The notes under the pieces are model-generated. The model was not told the DNA's origin and did not search any database. It was given only the letters and a program-made list of their open reading frames with translations. From Actinomycetota bacterium (GTDB taxonomy: Bacteria; Actinomycetota; Thermoleophilia; Solirubrobacterales; 70-9): a DNA stretch of 43,863 nt. The translations under genes were made by a program, and so were the position numbers. This document shows positions 38,084-43,863 of the stretch, piece by piece. How positions within the stretch are numbered: position 1 is the first letter of the stretch; each line of letters opens with the position of its first letter. The stretch covers positions 1 through 43,863 of the forward strand of contig JAFDWO010000110.1 in the NCBI GenBank assembly GCA_018268415.1. Reading direction: 5' to 3'.

Positions 38084-39294
38084 CAGTGGCTCACCGCCGC
38101 CGCCGCCAGCTCCGACACCAGCTCGTCGGTGTGGAAGCGCTCGAGGGCGAAGGGGGCGATCAGCTCGGGCGTGCGGCCGGTCGCGACCAGCTCGGCCAGC
38201 GTCCTGCCGACGATCGGCGCCGCCTTGAAGCCGTAGGTGCCCCAGCCCGCCGAGACGTGGAAGTTCTCGACCTCGGTGCGGCCGAGGATCGGGCTGTAGT
38301 CGGGGGAGATGTCGCAGAGGCCGGCCCAGGCGCGCAGCAGGCGGGCCCGCTCGAGCTGGGGGAAGAGCTCCAGGGTGTGGCGGGTCAGGTCCTGGAGGAA
38401 GTTCAGGGTGTTCTGCATCCGGTAGGTGGTCCAGGGCTCGATCTCCGAGCCCATCACGAACTCGCCGCGGTCGGACTGGGAGATGTAGACGTGCATCTGG
38501 GAGGAGACGACGACCACGTCGAGGAAGGGCTTCACCGGCTCGGTCACGCAGGCCTGCAGGATGTGGGTGGTGATCGGCAGCCGCACGCCGGCCATGTCGC
38601 AGAGGAGGGTGGACCAGCCGGCGGTGCAGTTGAGGACGGTCCCGGCCGCGACCGTGCCGCGGCCGGTCTCCACCGCGGTGATCCGATCGCCCTCCCTCCT
38701 GAGGCCGGTCACCTCGGTGTGGGGGTGGATCTCGGCGCCGCCCTCGTCGGCGCCGCGGGCGAGGCCCCAGACGACGGCGTCGTGGCGGATGATCCCGCCG
38801 GGCGGGTGGTGGAGCGCGCCCATGATCGGATAGGTGGTGTCGGGGCCGACGTACATGGTCGGCGCCAGCTCCGCCACCCGGTCGGGGCCGATCAGCCGCG
38901 AGTCGATCCCTTCCAGGCGGTTGACCTCGGCCCGGTTGGCCATCACCGCCAGGGCGCGGTCGGAGTGGGCCAGGGTGAGGTGGCCGCGCCGGCTGAAGAG
39001 GAGGTTGAAGTCGAGCTCGGCGCCGAGCCCTTCGTAGAGCCTCACCGAGGCGTCGTAGAAGCGGGCGCCCTCGGGGGTCTTGTAGTTGGAGCGCAGGATC
39101 GTCGTGTTGCGCCCGGCGGCGCCGGAGCCGATGTAGCTCCTGTCGAGGATCGCCACGTCGGTGATCCCGTGGCGGCGCAGGTAGTAGGCGGTGGCGAGGC
39201 CGTGCGAGCCGGCGCCGATGATCACCACGTCGTAGGAGCGCTTCAGCTCGGGGCGCCTGCGCCACATGCGGCGCCTGCGGAGGAGGTCACGCAT
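38083..39294 (-). CDS. soxB: Sarcosine oxidase beta subunit SoxB
   Basis: A 403-residue FAD/FMN subunit of heterotetrameric sarcosine oxidase. [23 protein letters not shown] (21-43) is the FAD-binding fold, [16 protein letters not shown] a conserved early block, and RHDAVVW holds His171, matching the histidine that carries covalent FMN in known enzymes. [21 protein letters not shown] binds the flavin near the C-terminus. The subunit oxidises the N-methyl group of sarcosine with hydrogen peroxide as product. Its start overlaps the end of soxG by 8 nt and its stop overlaps purU by one base. Confidence 0.95.
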   Translation of the reverse strand: MRDLLRRRRMWRRRPELKRSYDVVIIGAGSHGLATAYYLRRHGITDVAILDRSYIGSGAAGRNTTILRSNYKTPEGARFYDASVRLYEGLGAELDFNLLFSRRGHLTLAHSDRALAVMANRAEVNRLEGIDSRLIGPDRVAELAPTMYVGPDTTYPIMGALHHPPGGIIRHDAVVWGLARGADEGGAEIHPHTEVTGLRREGDRITAVETGRGTVAAGTVLNCTAGWSTLLCDMAGVRLPITTHILQACVTEPVKPFLDVVVVSSQMHVYISQSDRGEFVMGSEIEPWTTYRMQNTLNFLQDLTRHTLELFPQLERARLLRAWAGLCDISPDYSPILGRTEVENFHVSAGWGTYGFKAAPIVGRTLAELVATGRTPELIAPFALERFHTDELVSELAAAAVSH

Positions 39295-39949
39295 CGGTGG
39301 TCACCTCCTGGCGGGGGGCGGGGAGGGCAGGGGTGAGGGCGGCGGCGCCGACCGGGCGGCCGCCGAGCCGGCTCCCGGCGTCGGCGACCACCTCCCACAT
39401 GTAGGCGCCGTAGGCGGCCCCGAAGATCAACAGGAAGGCCTCCTCGCCCGCGCGCAGCAGGTAGCCGGGGGTTCGCGCGATCGACCCCGGGCGGAAGCCA
39501 AATGGAGGCATGACCGCCGCCCGGGTGTCGAGCGCACAGAAGCGCGCGATCGTCTCGCGGGCCTCCGGGCCCACGATCGAGATCGCGCCGAGCGAGGAAG
39601 TCAGGTCGAGCGTGGCGCCCTCCGGGGGCGCCCCGGTATCGCCGACGAGCAGGGCGCGGCGCGGGGTCAGCGGGCAGGACCAGCCGTCGCCGCGCGGCGT
39701 CGCGAGCCCCTCGGCGGGAGAGCCGATCCAGGTGCCCGCGCCGCTCAGCTCGGCCTTCGGCAGGTGGGAGAGATCGGCCCAGCCGACCGCCTCGCGGCGG
39801 GCCCGCGACTCGCCCTCGGCGTCGCCGTAGGAGGCGACCACCATCCAGCCGTCACGCTCCTCCAACTCGGCGCCCCGGTGGGAGCCTTCGGCAAGTGGAC
39901 TACGCGCCGGCGGCCCGCCGGCGGCAACGGTGAGGAACCCGGCACTCAT
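39287..39949 (-). CDS. soxG: Sarcosine oxidase gamma subunit SoxG
   Basis: A 220-residue GcvT/YgfZ-like subunit. The pattern RSPLAEGSHRGAELEERDGWMVVASYGDAEGE, GWADLSHLPKAELSGAG, LTSSLGAISIVGPEARETIARFCALD and RTPGYLLRAGEEAFLLIFGAAYGAYMWEVVADAG matches SoxG of heterotetrameric sarcosine oxidases. It has no catalytic residues of its own and is a structural part of the complex. ATG 39949 overlaps the soxA stop (ATGA). An open frame extends upstream in this phase but lies inside soxA and is a shadow. Confidence 0.9.
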   Translation of the reverse strand: MSAGFLTVAAGGPPARSPLAEGSHRGAELEERDGWMVVASYGDAEGESRARREAVGWADLSHLPKAELSGAGTWIGSPAEGLATPRGDGWSCPLTPRRALLVGDTGAPPEGATLDLTSSLGAISIVGPEARETIARFCALDTRAAVMPPFGFRPGSIARTPGYLLRAGEEAFLLIFGAAYGAYMWEVVADAGSRLGGRPVGAAALTPALPAPRQEVTTDA

Positions 39950-42789
39950 CCTCGCAACACCTCTCCCTCTGGATCGAAGAACGGTTCCTTGGTGACGACG
40001 GCCTCGATCCGTTGGCCGCCGTCGGAGATCGAGATTCGCGCGCCGTCCGCGGCCAGCTCGTTCGGCACGCGGGCCATGCCGATGACCGCGTCGACCTTGG
40101 CCGAGAAGCGGGCGCTGGTGACTTCGCCGGCGGGCGTGCCGTCGTCGCCGAGGACCACCGAGCCCTCGGCCGGCACCTTGCCGTCCGCGCAGCGGAAGCC
40201 GACCAGCTCGAGCGGCGGCGCCTCGCCGCGGCGCTGCTCGAGCGCCCAGCGGCCGATGAATTCCTGCTCCTTGTCGAGCTTGACGATCCACGGCATCGCG
40301 GCGACGTAAGGGGTCGACTCGGAGTCGGTGTCCTGGCCGACGATGATGTGCTGCTTCTCCAGCCGCAGGACCCGCTGTGGCTCGAGCCCGAACGGCCTGA
40401 CGCCGAGCTCGGCACCAGCGTCGGCAAGCGCGTCCCAGAGCGCCTGCCCGTGCGCCCCGGCGCAATGGATCTCGTACCCGAGCTCGCCGACGAAGCCGAT
40501 CCGCAGCAGCAGGCACTCGACGCCGCCCACCTTCGCCTGCTTGGCGTCGAGGTAGGGGAAGGCCTCCTTGCCGACGTCGAGGTCGGTGACCCGGGCGAGG
40601 ACCTCGCGTACCCGCGGCCCGGCGACGTTGATCGCCGCCAGGCCCTGGGTCACGTCGGTGACCGTCGCGTCGAGCCCCCAATCGGCCAGCCACCAGGTGA
40701 ACCACTGCTCGACCGCGCCCGCGCCGCTGGAGGTGGTGGTGACGTAGAAGGTCTCCTCGTCGAGGCGGCAGATCGTGCCGTCGTCGGTGATCCGCGCGGC
40801 GTCGGTGAGCAGGACGCCGTAACGGATCCGGCCCGGCGCGAGGTTCGAGATCCGGTTCGGGTAGAGGCGGTCGAGCAGCTCCCCCGCCTCCGGCCCGCGC
40901 ACGATCAGCTTGCCCAGGGTCGAGACGTCGATGATCCCGGCGGCCTCGTGGACCGCCCGCGTCTCCGCCTCGGCATCGCCGTAGTCGTAGGCCCGCATCC
41001 AATCCCCCGCCCAGCGGACGCTCGCCCCCAGCTCGCGGTGCCGGGCGTGGACCGGGGAGCGCTTGGCCGCCTCGAAGGGCCGGCCCGCGAGGACCCCGAG
41101 CGGCACGCTGGTCCAGGGTGGCCGCGCGGTGGTCAGGCCCACGGTCTCCAGGTCGAGCCCGGTCTCGGCGGCGATCAGGCGCGCCGAAGGCAGCTGCGAG
41201 AAGCGCCCCTGGGACGGGCCCATGGTCACCGTCGTATAGCGCTTGGAGAGCTCCAGGGATTCGAACCCCTCCGCGACCGCCTGCTTGACGTCCTTGACCG
41301 TGACGTCCTCGTCGAGGTCGACGAAGGCCTTGCCCCCTTCGCCGGCCCAGGCCGGTGGCGTCGCCACCAGGGGCTCGGGCCGTTCTCCCCCCAACCTGAC
41401 CTGCTCCTCGCGCAGGCGCGGGTGGTGGCGACCGAGCGAGGCCGCCGCCTCCGCCCCGGCCAGCAAGCCTGAACGCTCCGCCGACTCGCGGTCGTCGAAG
41501 CCGGCCGCGGCCCCGGCGGCGAACATCCCCGCCGGCAGGTCGGTTAGCCGGAAAGCCGCGCGGGCCCCGTCGTATGCGGCGCGGGCGCCGCCCTGGAGGG
41601 CGAGGGAGAGAGCCGGGGCGGCGCCGGCGGAGACGGCCAGGAGATCACAATCGATCCGCCGCTCCCCGCCGCCGCGAGGACGGGCGACGGTGACGGCCTC
41701 GAGCGCCCGCCGCCCGTGTCCGCGGACCGGGGTGAGGCCGCCGAGGACCTCCACCCCCGCCTCGCGCAGGCGGGCGGCGGGCCCGCCGGGGACCTCGGGG
41801 CGTAGGTCGGCGACGGCCCGGACCTCAACCCCCATCGCGACAAGCGCCAGGGCGTCGTCGAGGCCACGGTCGTCGACCGTCGCAACCACCGCCGCCTTGC
41901 CCGGCGCGACCCCGTAGAGCGCCCCGAGGCGACGGGCGCCGCCGGAGAGCATGATCCCCGGCAGGTCGTTGTCGCCGAAGACGAGCGGCTGCTGGATCGC
42001 GCCCGCGGCGACGATCGTGCGCGCCGCGCGCACCTGGTGCAGGACGCTCCCCTGGACGACCGGCACGAGGTCGTCGAAGGTGCCGATCGCGGCGGCGCGG
42101 GTGAGGACCTCGACGCCGGCCGCACGGGCCTGGTCCGCCAACTCGCGGGCGCGCTCCTGACCCCCCTCGAAGAGCAGGGCGCCGCCCGGCTCGACGTCCT
42201 CGTCGCAGAGGACGACGTCGGCGCCGAGCTCGGCCGCCCGCACCGCGGCCGCGAGGCCCGCGACGCCGCCGCCGATCACCAGCACGTCGCAGTGGCGGCG
42301 GCGATATTCGGTCTCCCACTCGCGCTCGTCCTGGCGCTCGCGTAGGCGCCCGAGGCCGGCGGCGCGGCGCAGCACCTTCTCGTAGACCGGCCAGAGCCGG
42401 CGCGGCCTGATGAAGGTCTTGTAATAGAAGCCGACCTGGGTGAAGCGCCCGCCGAAGCGGTCGGTGGCCGACATCACGTCGTGCTCGAGCGAGGGCCAAG
42501 CGTTCAGGTGGGTCACCGTCATCCCGGCGCGGGCGGGCTCGCCGCAGGCGCGGACACCGGGTGACCCGTCGACGTCGACCAGCGAGTTCGCGCACTGGCC
42601 GCACCCGCAGAGCTCGCCCCGCGGCCGGTGGTACTTGAAGGAGCGCGAGAAGACCCGCCGCCCGTCGGCGTAGAGCGCCGAGACGATCGTGTCGCCCTCG
42701 TAGCCCGTGACCGGCTTGCCATCGAAGCTGAAGCCGAGGGGACGGGAGCGGTCGATCCGCTCGCCCGGTGTCGCGGCGAGCCTGCTCAC
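39946..42789 (-). CDS. soxA: Sarcosine oxidase alpha subunit SoxA
   Basis: A 947-residue subunit. An N-terminal ferredoxin-like (Fer2_4) segment has Cys61, Cys63, Cys66 and Cys82 (CGCGQC...RAC); the usual third ligand position is Ser69, so a normal [2Fe-2S] site is doubtful. VIGGGVAGLAAAVRAAELGADVV (171-193) binds a dinucleotide. The C-terminal third (from about 590) is an aminomethyltransferase (GcvT)-type tetrahydrofolate domain (WAGDWMRAYDYGDAEAETRAVHEAAGIIDVS, RIGFVGELGYEIH). It transfers the carbon released from sarcosine to tetrahydrofolate. GTG 42789 overlaps the soxD stop (GTGA). Confidence 0.94.
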   Translation of the reverse strand: MSRLAATPGERIDRSRPLGFSFDGKPVTGYEGDTIVSALYADGRRVFSRSFKYHRPRGELCGCGQCANSLVDVDGSPGVRACGEPARAGMTVTHLNAWPSLEHDVMSATDRFGGRFTQVGFYYKTFIRPRRLWPVYEKVLRRAAGLGRLRERQDEREWETEYRRRHCDVLVIGGGVAGLAAAVRAAELGADVVLCDEDVEPGGALLFEGGQERARELADQARAAGVEVLTRAAAIGTFDDLVPVVQGSVLHQVRAARTIVAAGAIQQPLVFGDNDLPGIMLSGGARRLGALYGVAPGKAAVVATVDDRGLDDALALVAMGVEVRAVADLRPEVPGGPAARLREAGVEVLGGLTPVRGHGRRALEAVTVARPRGGGERRIDCDLLAVSAGAAPALSLALQGGARAAYDGARAAFRLTDLPAGMFAAGAAAGFDDRESAERSGLLAGAEAAASLGRHHPRLREEQVRLGGERPEPLVATPPAWAGEGGKAFVDLDEDVTVKDVKQAVAEGFESLELSKRYTTVTMGPSQGRFSQLPSARLIAAETGLDLETVGLTTARPPWTSVPLGVLAGRPFEAAKRSPVHARHRELGASVRWAGDWMRAYDYGDAEAETRAVHEAAGIIDVSTLGKLIVRGPEAGELLDRLYPNRISNLAPGRIRYGVLLTDAARITDDGTICRLDEETFYVTTTSSGAGAVEQWFTWWLADWGLDATVTDVTQGLAAINVAGPRVREVLARVTDLDVGKEAFPYLDAKQAKVGGVECLLLRIGFVGELGYEIHCAGAHGQALWDALADAGAELGVRPFGLEPQRVLRLEKQHIIVGQDTDSESTPYVAAMPWIVKLDKEQEFIGRWALEQRRGEAPPLELVGFRCADGKVPAEGSVVLGDDGTPAGEVTSARFSAKVDAVIGMARVPNELAADGARISISDGGQRIEAVVTKEPFFDPEGEVLRG

Positions 42790-43037
42790 CCGACCGCCTC
42801 CGTCTTGTGCACCTCGTTGGTGGTGGTGTCGCGTTCGGCGATGAACCAGGCGCGACAACCGGAACGGTGGTACCACCACTCCCGCTGCACCCCGGCGACG
42901 TTGCGGCGGAAGTAGTTGTAGGTATTGAGCTCGCGCCGGTCCGGCGAGCCCGTGGGCCGCTTGGTCACCTCACCGCCGTAGCCGAAGTCGGTGACCTCGC
43001 GGACGCCGCAGTGAGGGCAGGTGAGCAGGAAGGACAT
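42786..43037 (-). CDS. soxD: Sarcosine oxidase delta subunit SoxD
   Basis: An 83-residue zinc-binding subunit. Cys7, Cys10, His57 and Cys61 (LTCPHCG and WWYHRSGCRAWF) match the zinc ligands of known SoxD. NTYNYFRRNVAGVQREWWYH is the family core. It completes the SoxABDG complex and contains no active site. Its ATG overlaps the stop of the TenA/heme-oxygenase-like gene (TGATG), and it ends in a GTGA overlap with soxA. The frame is clean and the length is normal (about 80-100). Confidence 0.94.
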   Translation of the reverse strand: MSFLLTCPHCGVREVTDFGYGGEVTKRPTGSPDRRELNTYNYFRRNVAGVQREWWYHRSGCRAWFIAERDTTTNEVHKTEAVG

Positions 43038-43621
43038 CAGCGCTCCGCCAACTCGACCACGCCGTCGAGGAGGCCCCGGTAGGCGCGGTTGACGGCCTCG
43101 CCGATCTCCCCGCGCGGCTCGGCGGTGGTCCCGGCATGGAGGCGGAAGTACTCGGTGGCGAGTCCTTCGTCGAACCCGTAGTGGCGGAGCAGGCCGTTCA
43201 GCATCACCTCGCTGACGGCACCCTGGACGGCATCGATCGCCTCCAAGGTGAGCAGCCGCTCGGGCAGGGTCGATGCGCCCTCCCCCGCCCACACGCGAGC
43301 CAGCTCCCGCGTCCCGGGCAGCGGATCCTCGCCGTAGGTCCAGGCGCGCATCCCACCCCAGCCGACCGCGCGGCTGAAGGCGCGCCAGCAGCTCACCTGG
43401 CGCAGCTCCTCGGCGGCGAGGTCGGCGCGGGACGGGTCGAACGCGGCCACGCGGGCCGCCAGGCCCGCGATCGCGGTGACCGCGTGCTCGTACTCGGTCG
43501 CGTAATTCGCGAGCTCCTCGAAGCTCAGACCCCCCGTCGCCCAGCGGGCGCAGAAGGGGTGCTCGAGGACGTTCGACCCGACCCGCTCGAAGTCGGCCGC
43601 CTGTCGGTAACCGGTGGCCAT
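43037..43621 (-). CDS. TenA/PqqC/heme-oxygenase-like fold protein
   Basis: A 194-residue all-helical protein. HPFCARWATGGLSFEELANYATEYEHAVTAIAGLAARV (about residues 21-57) and the C-terminal NGLLRHYGFDEGLATEYFRLHAG (about 142-164) follow the pattern of the TenA/PqqC/CADD superfamily, which includes thiaminases, PqqC and non-heme diiron oxidases. Only part of the diiron ligand set is visible (Glu44, His46 and His162); the usual D-x-x-H after YFxxH reads TTAEPRGE, so metal chemistry may differ. It lies between ahcY (2-nt gap) and soxD (1-nt overlap), so it belongs to the one-carbon operon. Enzyme or assembly helper: unknown. Confidence 0.7.
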   Translation of the reverse strand: MATGYRQAADFERVGSNVLEHPFCARWATGGLSFEELANYATEYEHAVTAIAGLAARVAAFDPSRADLAAEELRQVSCWRAFSRAVGWGGMRAWTYGEDPLPGTRELARVWAGEGASTLPERLLTLEAIDAVQGAVSEVMLNGLLRHYGFDEGLATEYFRLHAGTTAEPRGEIGEAVNRAYRGLLDGVVELAER

Positions 43622-43623
43622 GC

Positions 43624-43863
43624 CTAGTACCGGTAGTGGTCGGGCTTGTAGGGACCCTCGACCGGGACGCCGAGGTAGCTCGACTGGTCGGGGGTCAGCT
43701 CGGTCAGGTCGACGCCAAGTGAGGCAAGGTGGAGTCGGGCGACCTTCTCGTCGAGGTGCTTGGGGAGGATGTAGACCTCCTTCGACGCGAACTCGTCGGG
43801 CCGGGTGAAGAGCTCCATCTGGGCGATCACCTGGTTGGTGAAGGAGTTCGACATCACGAAGGA
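43624..43863 (-). CDS. ahcY: Adenosylhomocysteinase AhcY, C-terminal part (runs off the window)
   Basis: Only the last 79 codons are in the window. They read [19 protein letters not shown], then [23 protein letters not shown] and the highly conserved end [14 protein letters not shown], which is the hallmark C-terminus of S-adenosylhomocysteine hydrolases (the Lys and Tyr of KPDHYRY bind the NAD of the neighbouring subunit). The enzyme splits S-adenosylhomocysteine to adenosine and homocysteine. The gene is upstream of, and 2 nt from, the TenA-like gene, so it enters the sox operon from beyond the window edge. Confidence 0.97.
   Translation of the reverse strand, partial: SFVMSNSFTNQVIAQMELFTRPDEFASKEVYILPKHLDEKVARLHLASLGVDLTELTPDQSSYLGVPVEGPYKPDHYRY

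Overview
The window is a stretch of very GC-rich bacterial chromosome (about 70 percent GC by eye). It looks actinobacterial and most likely belongs to Thermoleophilia/Solirubrobacterales or a close relative. That placement is inference. It rests on the base composition, many GTG/TTG starts, leaderless-looking promoters, a secreted protein whose Gly/Asp-rich repeats end in a cysteine-containing tail of a kind I associate with that group, and a gene set of soil aerobes (FadR-type GntR, PucR-type regulator, AMP-forming ligases, SDRs, ribose-type ABC importer, heterotetrameric sarcosine oxidase). There are no rRNA genes, no CRISPR array and no complete mobile element.

Layout. 1-1205: a gene-free, repeat-rich tract with long palindromes and decayed tandem repeats. 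1206-10186: housekeeping and stress genes: YaaA, a MarR regulator divergent from BioA, an ECF sigma factor with a membrane DUF4349 partner, a NUDIX hydrolase, LemA, rubredoxin, a GMC flavoenzyme carrying a ferredoxin-type cysteine motif, and Mn-type superoxide dismutase. 10285-16029: secreted proteins (a glycoside hydrolase-like protein, a propeller/RTX-like protein, an unknown). Between them lies tRNA-Pro(CGG), followed by what looks like the footprint of a small integrated element (about 11547-12911): phased repeats, an IS481 transposase scrap and a VapBC toxin-antitoxin pair. 16124-33000: an accessory catabolic region. It has a GntR regulator, a tightly overlapping minus-strand operon (MetE-like methyltransferase, metallo-hydrolase, two acyl-CoA ligases, alpha/beta hydrolase) preceded by a PucR-type regulator, several SDR/NmrA proteins, a fumarylacetoacetase-family enzyme, and a sugar-type ABC importer. 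33130-36000: a palindromic operator inside a near-consensus promoter, a homocysteine methyltransferase fused to a SAM methyltransferase, and an AEC transporter.

36290-43863: one minus-strand one-carbon operon with overlapping or nearly touching genes, entering from outside the window: ahcY (3' end only), a heme-oxygenase-like/TenA-like protein, soxD, soxA, soxG, soxB, purU, folD. Sarcosine is oxidatively demethylated by SoxABDG to glycine and methylene-tetrahydrofolate. FolD takes the one-carbon unit to formyl-tetrahydrofolate and PurU releases formate. AhcY disposes of S-adenosylhomocysteine from SAM-dependent methylations. The HMT-methyltransferase fusion nearby fits the same methyl-group economy, but a link is only inferred.

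The strongest non-coding signals are: a dispersed set of long, nearly perfect inverted repeats, mostly in intergenic gaps, two of which share arms 35 kb apart and one of which lies inside the start of a coding sequence; exactly 10-bp and 11-bp phased short repeats beside tRNA-Pro; and a recurrent TANNNT hexamer 6-8 nt upstream of start codons, which suggests leaderless transcription.
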